DNA of 51,839 bases from positions 1 through 51,839 of the forward strand of contig DAHWKF010000013.1 in assembly GCA_027343785.1 (NCBI GenBank). The letters are read 5' to 3'. The DNA comes from Leptospirillum sp. (lineage in GTDB: Bacteria > Nitrospirota > Leptospirillia > Leptospirillales > Leptospirillaceae). Shown here piece after piece: positions 15,381-24,516 of the stretch. Position 1 is the first letter of the stretch. Each line of letters opens with the position of its first letter. A program made the position numbers and the translations under genes. The notes under the pieces were generated by a model that saw nothing but the letters and a program-made list of their open reading frames with translations, did no database searches and was not told where the DNA came from.

Positions 15381-17805
15381 AGAAATGCTTCCCACTCCGG
15401 AGGAGTGCCCCGTCGTGGTCATGTCGGAAACGGTCGTCTTTCCGCATATCCTCTCTTCGCTCGCGTTTCATGATCCAAAATCCCTGGCGGCGATCGACGA
15501 AGCGATGAACCGGGAGCCGAAAATGCTGGTGTGCGTCGGCCGCAGGCCACCCGAAAACGGGGAGGCCATGGAGGAGAACCAGCCGGAGGCCGACCGCATT
15601 TACCGGATTGGGACGATGGTGCTGATTCACAAGCTTCTCCGGATACCCGCCGGTGGACTGGCCATCATGGTCCAGGGGTATCGTCGCGTCCGTATTCTGG
15701 AGGTGATCCAGGAAGAACCGCTTGTCCGGGCAAGGATCGAACCCGACCCCGAGTCGGAAGAGCGGGGAGGCAATGTTGAAGCCCTGATGCGGACGATCCT
15801 CGGCCAGGTGAAGAAACTGGCCGCCATGGCCCCCTACCTGCCCGACGAGTTCGAGACGATGGCGCTGAATATCGACAACCCCCACCATCTGGCCTATCTC
15901 GTCGTGACCTTCCTGAAAATGCCCATCCAGGAAAGGCAGAAGTTTCTGGAAATCGACTCGGCGGAAGAAAAGCTGATGGCCCTGGCGTCCCAGCTCGAGC
16001 GGGAACTGGCTCTTCTGGAGCTTGGGGGGAAAATCAAGTCTCAAATCCAGGACGAGGTTCAGAAAAGCCAGCGGGATTTTTTTCTCCGGGAACAGGTCAA
16101 GGCGATCCAGAAAGAACTCGGAGACGGGGCCGAAGGGGAGGAGGAGATTGTCCGTTACCGGGAACGGATCGAGAAAGCGGGATTGCCGGCCGATGTCCAA
16201 AAAGAGGTGGAACGGGAAGTGGACAGGCTCGTCCGCCTCGGGAGCGGACAGTCCCAGGAGGCGGGCGTCATCCGCACTTACCTGGATACGGTGCTCGACC
16301 TCCCATGGAACCGCCTGTCGACACAGACGTTCGACCTGGAGCAAGCCCGCAGGATTCTGGACGAGGATCATTACGGACTGGAGAAGATCAAGGAACGGAT
16401 TCTGGACGAACTCGCCGTTCTGGCGCGCGTCCAGGACGGGGTTTACCGGGGACCGGTCCTTTGCCTGATCGGACCTCCGGGGGTCGGAAAGACCACGTTG
16501 GGTCAATCCATCGCCCGGGCGATGGGTCGGGAGTTTGTCCGGGTCTCTCTGGGAGGCGTCCGGGACGAGGCGGAAATCCGGGGACACAGAAGAACCTATG
16601 TCGGAGCGATGCCCGGCCGGATTATCCAGGGGATGCGCAAGGCTGGAACCAAAAATCCGGTTTTCATGCTGGATGAAATCGACAAGGTCGGAGGAGATTA
16701 CCGGGGTGATCCGGCCTCGGCCCTGCTGGAAGTGCTGGATATGGCACAGAACCACGATTTCAGGGATCATTACCTGGATCTTCCGTTTGACCTGTCGCGC
16801 GTGTTTTTCGTCACCACCGCCAATGTCTTCCAGACCATTCCCCCTCCGCTTCTGGACCGGATGGATCTGATCCGTCTTCCCGGATACACATGGGAGGAGA
16901 AAAGGCACATCGCCCGCAATTATCTGATCCCGCGCATCATGTCCGGCATCCGGCTGGATGCTTCCGAGTTCGAACTCACCGACGAGGCGCTGGTTCGCCT
17001 GATTCGCGGGTTTACCCGGGAGGCGGGGGTCCGGAACCTTGACCGGAAGCTGTCGACCATCCTGCGGAAAGTCCTGCGTGCGAGGACCGAACAGAAAAGG
17101 AAACGGAAGATCGTCATCGAATCCGGGTCCCTGGAAAAGTACCTGGGCAACGAATACATCGAGCCTCCCAAACGCTTGATGGAAGCTCCTCCCGGAGTTG
17201 TGACGGGATTGGCCTGGACGCCCAACGGGGGAGACGTCCTTTTCATTGAATCGGTCGCCATTGCCGGCCAGAAAGGATTTATCCTGACAGGCCAGCTCGG
17301 TGACGTCATGAAGGAGTCCGCCCGGGCCTCCCTGTCCTTCGTCCAGTCCCGGTCCCGTGCGCTGGGGATCCCCCGGGATTTTTTCATCAGGCATGAAGTC
17401 CATATCCATGTTCCCAGCGGCGCCATTCCGAAGGACGGTCCGTCGGCCGGGATCACCATGGCCAGCGCTATCGCATCGCTGGCCACCGGAATACCCGTTC
17501 CCGCAACAATCGCCATGACGGGTGAGATCGCGCTCTCCGGCCGCGTCCTTCCGGTCGGGGGGATCAAGGAGAAGCTGATCGGGGCCCGGGAAGCGGGGAT
17601 CCGGGAGGTCTTCATTCCTGTCGACAACGAAAAGGATCTGGAAGACATCCCCCCGGAGGTTCGAAAGGACCTGAAGGTTCATACGGTCGTTCATATGGAT
17701 GACCTCCTGAAACGACTATTTCCGATTCAGGGCCGTCTCCGGAAAGGAGTGAACAATGCCGCCTCCCCGAAAGAGGACGGACGCTCCCGCAAGAAAAGGC
17801 CGTAA
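15373..17805 (+). CDS. lon: ATP-dependent protease Lon
   Basis: 810 aa, normal length. An N-terminal LON substrate-binding domain (VVVMSETVVFPHILSSLAF) and helical linker are followed by an AAA module with Walker A GPPGVGKTT (about residues 366-374) and Walker B VFMLDEIDKV. The C-terminal Ser-Lys protease domain has PKDGPSAGIT (Ser about 691) and GGIKEKLIGA (Lys about 734). The start is GTG 15373, eight bases inside hsp20, with AGGAGA five bases upstream; the frame remains open further 5' but that part is an hsp20 shadow. The tail is basic and overlaps nth by 50 bp. Degrades misfolded and regulatory proteins in the cytoplasm. Confidence 0.97.
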   Translation: MAEEMLPTPEECPVVVMSETVVFPHILSSLAFHDPKSLAAIDEAMNREPKMLVCVGRRPPENGEAMEENQPEADRIYRIGTMVLIHKLLRIPAGGLAIMVQGYRRVRILEVIQEEPLVRARIEPDPESEERGGNVEALMRTILGQVKKLAAMAPYLPDEFETMALNIDNPHHLAYLVVTFLKMPIQERQKFLEIDSAEEKLMALASQLERELALLELGGKIKSQIQDEVQKSQRDFFLREQVKAIQKELGDGAEGEEEIVRYRERIEKAGLPADVQKEVEREVDRLVRLGSGQSQEAGVIRTYLDTVLDLPWNRLSTQTFDLEQARRILDEDHYGLEKIKERILDELAVLARVQDGVYRGPVLCLIGPPGVGKTTLGQSIARAMGREFVRVSLGGVRDEAEIRGHRRTYVGAMPGRIIQGMRKAGTKNPVFMLDEIDKVGGDYRGDPASALLEVLDMAQNHDFRDHYLDLPFDLSRVFFVTTANVFQTIPPPLLDRMDLIRLPGYTWEEKRHIARNYLIPRIMSGIRLDASEFELTDEALVRLIRGFTREAGVRNLDRKLSTILRKVLRARTEQKRKRKIVIESGSLEKYLGNEYIEPPKRLMEAPPGVVTGLAWTPNGGDVLFIESVAIAGQKGFILTGQLGDVMKESARASLSFVQSRSRALGIPRDFFIRHEVHIHVPSGAIPKDGPSAGITMASAIASLATGIPVPATIAMTGEIALSGRVLPVGGIKEKLIGAREAGIREVFIPVDNEKDLEDIPPEVRKDLKVHTVVHMDDLLKRLFPIQGRLRKGVNNAASPKEDGRSRKKRP

Positions 17806-18469
17806 CACTGGGATCAAGACATCGCCGGCCAATCGTGTTTCCATTTCTCCGCCCCTGATGTCCGATGTTCTCGGCCGCCTTTCGCGCTCCATCCCGGACC
17901 CCCGTATGGAGCTGGACGCCCGCAACCCTTTCGAATTGCTGGTGGCGACGGTCCTGTCGGCCCAGTCCACCGACCGGAGGGTCAATGCGCTGACCCCGGC
18001 GCTTTTCATCCGATTCCCTGATCCGGCCAGTATGGCCGTGGCCCATCCGGAAGACCTCGAAGACCTGATTCGCCCCGCGGGATTTTTCCGGCGGAAGGCC
18101 GGACAGCTGATCCGGCTTTCCCGGGTCCTGACGGACCGATTCCAGGGAAAAGTGCCTCCCCGCATGGAGGATCTCTTGACGCTTCCCGGCGTCGGCCGGA
18201 AGACGGCGAGTGTCATCCTGGCCCACGGGTTCGGAATACCCGCCATCCCGGTGGACACGCACGTGATGCGTGTCAGCCGACGCCTGGGTCTGACCCGTTC
18301 GGACGATCCCGAAGAGATCGAAGCGGATCTGAAGCGGGAGATGGAGCCGACGGAATGGATTGCCGGGTCTGCCCGACTGCTGCTTCATGGACGCTATGTC
18401 TGCCTTGCCCGTAAACCCCTGTGCGCCGACTGTGTTCTGGCGGAGATCTGTCCTTCACGAAAAACCTGA
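17756..18469 (+). CDS. nth: Endonuclease III (DNA glycosylase/AP lyase)
   Basis: 237 aa. Removes oxidised pyrimidines in base excision repair. The helix-hairpin-helix LPGVGRKTASVIL carries the catalytic Lys, and PVDTHVMRV carries the catalytic Asp. Four cysteines spaced C-x6-C-x2-C-x5-C at the C-terminus bind a 4Fe-4S cluster. The N-terminus has a 30-residue basic extension (PPPRKRTDAPARKGR) that overlaps the lon end. The ATG at 17756 is supported by AAAGGAG six bases upstream. Last gene of the lnt-lon series. Confidence 0.95.
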   Translation: MPPPRKRTDAPARKGRNTGIKTSPANRVSISPPLMSDVLGRLSRSIPDPRMELDARNPFELLVATVLSAQSTDRRVNALTPALFIRFPDPASMAVAHPEDLEDLIRPAGFFRRKAGQLIRLSRVLTDRFQGKVPPRMEDLLTLPGVGRKTASVILAHGFGIPAIPVDTHVMRVSRRLGLTRSDDPEEIEADLKREMEPTEWIAGSARLLLHGRYVCLARKPLCADCVLAEICPSRKT

Positions 18470-18498
18470 CGATCCACCGCCCGTCCGGATGATATCCA

Positions 18499-18527
18499 TT
18501 GTCGTGGCGCGGAGGCGGGAGTAAAAT
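18499..18527 (+). promoter_or_regulatory. Putative promoter of the DUF2892 gene
   Basis: TTGTCG (18499-18504), 17-base spacer, TAAAAT (18522-18527), 30 bp after the nth stop. Predicted start near 18534, leaving about 43 nt of leader with a strong GAGGAGG site. Confidence 0.5.
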
Positions 18528-18576
18528 ATATGCAAAAGCTTTCTTTTCAACGGAATTCCATCGAGGAGGTTCAAAA

Positions 18577-18786
18577 ATGCCGCCAGTCAACGAAGGAACA
18601 GTGGATCGGGTTCTCAGGGTTGTTTTGGGTCTGACCCTGATATCGCTGGTATTTGTCTGTCCCAAAACGCTTTGGGGCTGGATCGGGCTTCTGCCCCTGA
18701 TGACGGGGCTTGTGGGTCGATGCGGGGTCTATTACCTGCTGGGTTTTTCAACCTGCCCGCTCAAGACCGGCACAAGCAAGAGATAG
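18577..18786 (+). CDS. DUF2892 (YgaP-like membrane) family protein
   Basis: 69 aa. NEGTVDRVLRVVLGLTLISLVF then LWGWIGLLPLMTGLVGRCGVYYLLGFSTC is the full DUF2892 pattern: two membrane helices, as in the membrane part of YgaP. There is no rhodanese domain. Function unknown. The ATG has GAGGAGG seven bases upstream and its own promoter candidate. Convergent with the GH15 gene. Confidence 0.88.
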   Translation: MPPVNEGTVDRVLRVVLGLTLISLVFVCPKTLWGWIGLLPLMTGLVGRCGVYYLLGFSTCPLKTGTSKR

Positions 18787-18808
18787 GAGCTTGCGGGTCT
18801 GGCCGGAG

Positions 18809-20863
18809 TCAGCTTTCGGGGTGCATTGACCGGTGCCGGGCCAGGACGTGCAGGGTATTGATCAGGGCCGCGTGGCTCCAGGCAAGCGGGGCGACGGAGA
18901 GCGGGTCTCCGGTGAGGGGATCGAGCTGTTCGGCCATGACCCCGGACGCGTTGCTATGGGTGAGCCCCCACCGCAGAAGGTCGTGTGCCTTTTCCAGTGA
19001 TTCCGGCGTTCCCAGCTTGATGTAGCCCTGGGCCATCCAGAAGGCCGAAATGAACCAGGGGTTGCCGGGAACCCCCCGATCCCGGGATGGCTGCGACAGG
19101 TAGTAGGCGTCTCCCTCGTAGCGGGCGTATCCCCCCACCGGACCGGGTACCGCCAGACGGTCGTCGAGGCGGTGGAGGAGGGTTTTCGCCATCTCTTTTT
19201 CGGCCGGGTTTTCCATGTCGAGAAAACCGGTTTCGATCAGCGTCAGCATGCTGATATCCGGTGTCGGGTCCTGATTGACGATTTTCCCGTCATCGATCTC
19301 CACCGAACGAAAAAAATACCCTTCCGCCGGATCTCGCATCAGTTTGACCACCCCGTCCTTGATTTCATTGGCCGCCTTGATAAATGAACGGCACAAGGGC
19401 ACGTCTCCGAACGATCCCGAAAAATAGGCGGCTCCCATCAGGCCGGCCCAGGTCAGGGCCGAGGTGTGCAGAAAGGTCCCGTGCCGTTCTTCCCAGAGGT
19501 CGTAGGAACCCAGGGGCAACCCTGTGGTCAGGTCGCGGTAGTCCCGGAGAAAGATGCCTGCGGGCTTGATGAGCTTTTTGTAGAGGGGGGTGATGAATTC
19601 GAAATCCCTGTCGATCTGGAAATGTTCCTTGAGCGTCCACAGGACATAACCGGTCTCGTCCTCCTGGATCGGTAACTGGTAAGTCTGTTCCCGGATCCAG
19701 GGGTGCCATGAGGACGCGAGCGTCCCGTCCAGATTGTATTTGTGGAGAAAATAACCCTCCTTTTTGATGATATCTCCGCAGAAATAATAGAAACGGCGGG
19801 CCAGCCCATGGTAACCGGACTGGGAAAAAGCCAGCGCGATATTGGAGCCATCCCTTGGCCACAGATAGGCGTAGGTGTCCCGGGCCAGGTAGAGACTGTC
19901 CGAGTCGATGCTGGCCGCGCTGGCGCCTGTCCGTGAGACATGGGTCCGGAGGATGAGGAGACTCCTGAGATAGGGTTCCTGGAACTCCGACGGGATGAAC
20001 TGCCGCAGGCGATGGGCGATATCGGCCTCCGCCGGCGTGGAGATGGAAGGGATCTCGACTCCCTCGACATTGGCATGGAAACAGTCCTGGTCCACCCAGA
20101 ACTTCCAGAAGTTGTGCGTGCGTTCCAGAAAGCTCGCGGGGTGACGTTCGATCACGTTGCGGGTCTGCTGTTCGGAGTCGTCCCAGGACTCCCCGACGAC
20201 CATCCAGACGAAGAGCTGGACGGTTTCTCCCGGAGCGATGAACAGCGAACACCCGAAAGTCGAGTCGACCGATCCCTGGGCGATCGGGTTCAGGGAAAGA
20301 ATGCCGTCCTCCGCATCCCGCCATGTTCCCTCGGCTCCGGGGAGTTCCTTTCGCCCGGTGGCGTAAAGGTTGATACCCGGACCGTCCACCGGATGCAGGA
20401 GGTTGAAACTGAAGTAGATGTTCTTTTTGTAGTGGGTGAGCGTTTTGAGAACGGGGTTGAAAGCGGCGGTATCGCCGACCTCCGTGCCGTTGATGTGGAA
20501 GTCGAAGCTGAAGAAAGGGCGGACCTCCCGGGCGATGCGGCCGGTATTCGTGATCCGGAGATCCCGGATCCAGAGGTTCTGATAGAAATCGACCCCGTCG
20601 TCCGCTGCGAAGGAGAGATTGTGAACGGAGGATTCACCGGTCACGCTGGTGACCAGGGAGTCTTTCCGGTACTTGAGCGCGAGGGTCCAGTCGCGGCTGT
20701 TGATCCAGGACATTGTCTGGTCCACGAAAAAACCGAACCGGCACGGATGACCCACGGTATGGTTTTCCGCACCCGTGAAGGGGTAGGTGATCTCCCGGAT
20801 CTGGAAATGTTCGTCGAAACAGAGAAAGAGGGTACCGTTTCCGATCGGCAGATCCCGGGGCAT
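18809..20863 (-). CDS. Glycoside hydrolase family 15 (glucoamylase-type), paralogue A
   Basis: 684 aa. An N-terminal beta-sandwich (GNGTLFLCFDEHFQIREITYPFTGAENHT) is followed by an (alpha/alpha)6 barrel with DSLYLARDTYAYLWPRDGSNIALAF, YDLWEERHGTFLHTSALTWAGL (likely general acid Glu in LWEE) and GVMAEQLDP (likely general base). These blocks match prokaryotic GH15 glucoamylases/glucodextranases, which release glucose from alpha-glucans. No signal peptide, so an intracellular role in glycogen or oligosaccharide breakdown is inferred; trehalase activity also occurs in GH15. The ATG has AAGGAGG five bases upstream. It lies 51 bp downstream of hisS on the same strand, with a paralogue on the other side of hisS. 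Confidence 0.9.
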   Translation of the reverse strand: MPRDLPIGNGTLFLCFDEHFQIREITYPFTGAENHTVGHPCRFGFFVDQTMSWINSRDWTLALKYRKDSLVTSVTGESSVHNLSFAADDGVDFYQNLWIRDLRITNTGRIAREVRPFFSFDFHINGTEVGDTAAFNPVLKTLTHYKKNIYFSFNLLHPVDGPGINLYATGRKELPGAEGTWRDAEDGILSLNPIAQGSVDSTFGCSLFIAPGETVQLFVWMVVGESWDDSEQQTRNVIERHPASFLERTHNFWKFWVDQDCFHANVEGVEIPSISTPAEADIAHRLRQFIPSEFQEPYLRSLLILRTHVSRTGASAASIDSDSLYLARDTYAYLWPRDGSNIALAFSQSGYHGLARRFYYFCGDIIKKEGYFLHKYNLDGTLASSWHPWIREQTYQLPIQEDETGYVLWTLKEHFQIDRDFEFITPLYKKLIKPAGIFLRDYRDLTTGLPLGSYDLWEERHGTFLHTSALTWAGLMGAAYFSGSFGDVPLCRSFIKAANEIKDGVVKLMRDPAEGYFFRSVEIDDGKIVNQDPTPDISMLTLIETGFLDMENPAEKEMAKTLLHRLDDRLAVPGPVGGYARYEGDAYYLSQPSRDRGVPGNPWFISAFWMAQGYIKLGTPESLEKAHDLLRWGLTHSNASGVMAEQLDPLTGDPLSVAPLAWSHAALINTLHVLARHRSMHPES

Positions 20864-20914
20864 GATGTCCTCCTTGCGGGGGGAAAAGGATTTTCGGAAA
20901 CCGGATCGTGTTGC

Positions 20915-22195
20915 CTAAGCGCCCGTTTTCCGGATCATCTCGGCCAGCGCCTTGATGTCGTCCAGGGGCCAGGGTGTCTGGTCTCCCGTTTCCAGATTCT
21001 TGACCTGGACCGTTTTCGAACGGATTTCATCTTCACCGAGGATGCCGAGGAAAAGAGCCCCGTCCCTTTCGGCCTGGCGGAAGGCTCCCTTGATCTTGCC
21101 CGCGGAAAAATGGCCCGCGGCGGGAATGCCCTCCTGTCTCAACCGCCCCACCAGAGCCAGCGCAGGGATCTGTCCGGCCGGATCCATCGCGAAAATCGTG
21201 ATCCGGACGGGGTGGCTTTCCGGATCGGGAAGTGTTCCGGCCTTTTCCCTCAAGAGCCACAGGCGTTCAACGCCGGCGGCAAAACCGATTCCCGGAACGT
21301 CGGGACCGCCCAGCTCTCCGGCCAGTCCGTCGTAGCGTCCTCCCGCCGCCCATGTGGATTGGGCGCCCAGTGCGTCGGAAACAAATTCGAATGTCGTTTC
21401 CGTGTAGTAGTCGAGTCCACGGACCAGCCGGTGGGAGAGGACGTAGGGGATCCCCAGGCCGTCAAGCCCTTCCCGGACCCGGCGGAAGTGCTCGCGAGAC
21501 TTGGGACAGAGGCTGTCGGCGATCCGGGGAGCGGCTTCGAGGACTCCCTGGCAGGAAGGCACCTTGCAGTCGAGGACCCGGAGCGGATTCTGGACGGTCC
21601 TCTTCCGGCAGGTTTCGCAAAGCTCTTCCGCGTGGGCGTTCAGATAGTCGACGAGCCTTTCCCTGTATGCCGGACGACAGACCGGACAACCCATATTGTT
21701 CAGGAGCAGGGAGCTGCCGGGAATACGGAATGACACCGCCATCCGGTGGATGAGGGCGATGAGGTCGACGTCGTCCATCGGGGAGAGGGGGCCCAGAATT
21801 TCCGCGCCGGTCTGATAAAACTGCCTGAGTCGTCCGGCCTGGGGACGCTCGTGCCGGAACATCGGGCCGCTGTAATACAGCCGGACAAGTCTGGATGGGT
21901 CCACCAGATGGTGCTCGATGGCGGCCCTGAGCAGCGAGGCGGTCCCTTCGGGACGAAGAGAAAACTGGTCTCCTCCCTTGTCGAGAAAGGTATACATCTC
22001 TTTTTCGACAATATCGGTGGCGCCGCCAATCGACCGGGCGAACAGCGCGGTCGATTCGAACAGGGGGAGGAGGATTTTCCGGAACCCTCCGAGCGCGAGG
22101 ATGTCTTCGGCGTCTTTCAGGATCGATTCGAATCGGGTTGCGTCCGGGGGCAGAACATCCTTGATTCCCCGCGGCGCCCGGATGGATAATGCCAC
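20915..22195 (-). CDS. hisS: Histidyl-tRNA synthetase
   Basis: 426 aa. Charges tRNA-His. Class II core: IRAPRGIKDVLPPDATR, motif 2 in RPEGTASLLRA and MFRHERPQAGRLRQFYQ, HisA motif LVRGLDYYTETTFEF, and motif 3 region WAAGGRYDGL with GIGFAAGVERL. A C-terminal anticodon-binding domain follows. CPVCRPAYRERL and CETCRK suggest a Cys-rich insertion, as in several bacterial HisRS. The start is GTG 22195 with AAAGG six bases upstream. The start codon sits inside one arm of a 14-bp inverted repeat whose other arm is the -10 region. Confidence 0.97.
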   Translation of the reverse strand: MALSIRAPRGIKDVLPPDATRFESILKDAEDILALGGFRKILLPLFESTALFARSIGGATDIVEKEMYTFLDKGGDQFSLRPEGTASLLRAAIEHHLVDPSRLVRLYYSGPMFRHERPQAGRLRQFYQTGAEILGPLSPMDDVDLIALIHRMAVSFRIPGSSLLLNNMGCPVCRPAYRERLVDYLNAHAEELCETCRKRTVQNPLRVLDCKVPSCQGVLEAAPRIADSLCPKSREHFRRVREGLDGLGIPYVLSHRLVRGLDYYTETTFEFVSDALGAQSTWAAGGRYDGLAGELGGPDVPGIGFAAGVERLWLLREKAGTLPDPESHPVRITIFAMDPAGQIPALALVGRLRQEGIPAAGHFSAGKIKGAFRQAERDGALFLGILGEDEIRSKTVQVKNLETGDQTPWPLDDIKALAEMIRKTGA

Positions 22196-22308
22196 AGTTC
22201 ACCTTTCTTTCGGGCCGTCCCGCAATCATCCGGAAGAGGCGGTTGGAGACGTATTTCCGGCCGGCAAGACAACCGGGTGTGTTTTGGGAAATCCAACTGT
22301 GGCATTAT
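22186..22308. repeat. 14-bp perfect inverted repeat linking the hisS promoter and start codon
   Basis: ATAATGCCACAGTT (22186-22199) and AACTGTGGCATTAT (22295-22308) are exact reverse complements 95 bases apart. The first arm spans the hisS GTG start; the second overlaps the hisS -10 hexamer. The match does not extend on either side. Confidence 0.8.
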
Positions 22309-22332
22309 ACGGTATCGGGAGTCCCGGGTCAT
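22304..22332 (-). promoter_or_regulatory. Putative hisS promoter
   Basis: Minus strand -35 ATGACC (22332-22327), 17-base spacer, perfect -10 TATAAT (22309-22304). Predicted start near 22297, about 100 nt before the GTG. A weaker plus-strand pair (TTGGGA, 16 bases, TATACG) overlaps it and could serve the divergent GH15 gene. Confidence 0.6.
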
Positions 22333-22339
22333 CCCGGGA
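22322..22339. promoter_or_regulatory. 18-bp palindrome over the hisS -35 region
   Basis: TCCCGGGTCATCCCGGGA has perfect 7-bp arms around TCAT and covers the hisS -35 hexamer. Its position suits a repressor operator; the binding protein is unknown. Confidence 0.45.
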
Positions 22340-22424
22340 TCCGGGGGATGTGTGGCAGGGTCGCATCCTCCGTTCCCATCCGATCCGAAATCCCGAAAAT
22401 TCCCCATGTGAAAGCCAGGAGCCC

Positions 22425-24404
22425 ATGTCCCGATTCCTTCCTGTATCGAACGGACGACTGTTTGTCGCTTTCGACGAGCATCACCGAATTCATGAATTCA
22501 CCTACCCTCATGTGGGAAAGGAGAATCACGCCGGCCCCTCGGGCTTCCGGAACGGCATCCTGGTGGATGGCGTCTTCCGCTGGGTCACCTCCACGGACCT
22601 TGTCTCCCACCGGTACAAGAACCGGTCCCTGACGGGCCAGGTGGTGTTCGGCTGGAAAACCCCCCGCCACCTGGAACTGGTCTTCGAAGACTGGGTCGAT
22701 CTGGACTGCGATGTGTTTTTCCGGAACGTGACCATCCGGAACAGGGAAGAGTCGCCGCTTTCGTGCACCCTTTTTTTTCATCAGGACTTCATGATCCAGT
22801 ATTCGGATTTCGGCGACACCGCCGTCTACCTTCCCAAAGCCGACGCCCTGCTGCATTACAAGGACGACCGGTATTTTCTTGTCGCGCTGGCCGACGAAGG
22901 GCACGGACAGGCGCGCATGCACGCGTTCGCCTGCGGAAAACGCCATGGAGACAAGGAGGGAACCTGGCGGGACGCCGAGGACGGGGAACTGGGCGGCAAC
23001 CCCATTTCCCAGGGGGCGGTGGATTCGATCTTCTCCGTCAAGCTGATGGTCGATCCCGGACGGGAACTCGCCTTTACCATCATGACCGTATGCGGAACCT
23101 CCCGGGAGACGGTTTTCGATACCCTGGCGCGTGTCAGGAAAAAGACTGCCCGGGTGTCCCGGAGGCAGTCTGAAGGCTTCTGGAATTTCTGGATCGATTC
23201 CCACAGCATTCCCTTGGGGATGTTGTCGGAAAAAGCCCGCGCCTTGTATGAAAAAAGTCTCCTTCTCCTCCGGACGCACTGGGATGACAACGGCGCGGTC
23301 ATGGCGGCCATCGACTCCGAATCGTTGTCTTTTTCAAGAGACACATACGCGTATCTTTGGCCACGGGACGCGGCCATGATGGCTTATGCCCTCGACCTGG
23401 CGGGATTCGGGGACTTTACGCGGAAATTCTACCGGTTGCTGCCGTCGCTCCTGTCTCCCCAGGGGTTTTTGCATCACAAGTACCATCCGACCTTGTCGAT
23501 TGGTTCCTCCTGGCATCCGTCCGGTATTTCCGGCGCTCCCCTCTATCCGATACAGATCGACGAGACGGCCCTTCCCATCTGGGCATTGTTCGAACATTTC
23601 GACCGTTACCGTGATCTGGACACCCTCCGCCCGATCTACCACCATTTTGTGTTACCGGCCGCGCGCTTCTTGACCGGTTTCAGGGACCCAAAGACGGGGC
23701 TTCCGCTTCCCAGCTACGACCTCTGGGAAGAAAGGGCGGGGGTGGGAACCCATTCGGCCGCGAGTGTCTATGCCGGTCTCCTGGCGGCATCCCGATTTGC
23801 CAAAGGTTTCGGCGACGCCCGGGAAGAGGAAGACTTCCGGGTCGCCGCGCATGAAGTCCGGCAAGGGATCCTGAACCACCTGTATGATCCGAAGAAGGAG
23901 GTGTTCTACCGGGCTCTCGTTCTGTCTCCCGACGGCAATCTGGTGCCCGATCCCACGCCTGACTCCAGTATGGCGGCCCTGTTCCAGTTCGGGGTCCTCT
24001 CTCCCCAGGACGCCCGGATGGTACGGACGATGGATTGGCTCGAGCGATGCCTGTGGGTGCCGGGTCCGGTCGGAGGGATCGCCCGGTATGAGAAGGATCC
24101 CTATTACAGCCAGGACAGCTCTGTTCCGGGGAATCCCTGGGTGATCTCCACCCTCTGGCTGCTTCAGTGGAAGATCCTGACATCGCCCTCCCCCGTTCGG
24201 GACAAGGGCGTACAGAGGATGATCGACTGGACGGTGGAAAAGGGGGGAACCAGCGGGATGCTTCCCGAACAGGTGCACCCTGCGACCGGCGCGCGCCTTT
24301 CCGTCTCCCCCCTGGCGTGGAGTCATGCCGAATGGGTCATCGCCTTGTCCATGCTTTCGAAAAGGGAGTCGGCCGGTCCACATCCCTGGGATGACCCGTT
24401 GTAG
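22425..24404 (+). CDS. Glycoside hydrolase family 15 (glucoamylase-type), paralogue B
   Basis: 659 aa, colinear with paralogue A: SNGRLFVAFDEHHRIHEFTYPHVGKENH, SLSFSRDTYAYLWPRDAAMMAYAL, YDLWEERAGVGTHSAASVYAGL (likely acid Glu), VPGPVGGIARYEKDPYY and GGTSGMLPEQVHP (likely base Glu). It has no signal peptide. The ATG at 22425 follows AGGAG with only three bases between; the frame is open upstream through hisS antisense sequence, which is not coding on this strand. The two enzymes are clearly divergent copies, suggesting different substrates or chain-length preference. Divergent from hisS, 229 bp apart. Confidence 0.9.
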   Translation: MSRFLPVSNGRLFVAFDEHHRIHEFTYPHVGKENHAGPSGFRNGILVDGVFRWVTSTDLVSHRYKNRSLTGQVVFGWKTPRHLELVFEDWVDLDCDVFFRNVTIRNREESPLSCTLFFHQDFMIQYSDFGDTAVYLPKADALLHYKDDRYFLVALADEGHGQARMHAFACGKRHGDKEGTWRDAEDGELGGNPISQGAVDSIFSVKLMVDPGRELAFTIMTVCGTSRETVFDTLARVRKKTARVSRRQSEGFWNFWIDSHSIPLGMLSEKARALYEKSLLLLRTHWDDNGAVMAAIDSESLSFSRDTYAYLWPRDAAMMAYALDLAGFGDFTRKFYRLLPSLLSPQGFLHHKYHPTLSIGSSWHPSGISGAPLYPIQIDETALPIWALFEHFDRYRDLDTLRPIYHHFVLPAARFLTGFRDPKTGLPLPSYDLWEERAGVGTHSAASVYAGLLAASRFAKGFGDAREEEDFRVAAHEVRQGILNHLYDPKKEVFYRALVLSPDGNLVPDPTPDSSMAALFQFGVLSPQDARMVRTMDWLERCLWVPGPVGGIARYEKDPYYSQDSSVPGNPWVISTLWLLQWKILTSPSPVRDKGVQRMIDWTVEKGGTSGMLPEQVHPATGARLSVSPLAWSHAEWVIALSMLSKRESAGPHPWDDPL

Positions 24405-24454
24405 GATCCGGGTCACGGGCTCCGCCCTTCCCGGCAGGACGGAACACGGTCTCA

Positions 24455-24483
24455 TTGCACCAAAAATTGCCGTCTGATATGAT
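24455..24483 (+). promoter_or_regulatory. Putative promoter of the lepA-plsY operon
   Basis: TTGCAC (24455-24460), 17-base spacer, TATGAT (24478-24483). Start near 24490, 27 nt before the TTG start of lepA, after which genes are closely packed to 34204. Confidence 0.5.
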
Positions 24484-24516
24484 CTTTCGGATATTTCACG
24501 GTAGAGGAGCCCCTTT

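Noticed and set aside
15337..17694. 785-codon minus-strand open frame opposite lon
   Set aside because: Composition is the mirror of lon codons; lon is complete and recognisable.
19940..21733. 597-codon plus-strand frame opposite GH15 and hisS
   Set aside because: Runs across two real minus-strand genes; no domain seen.
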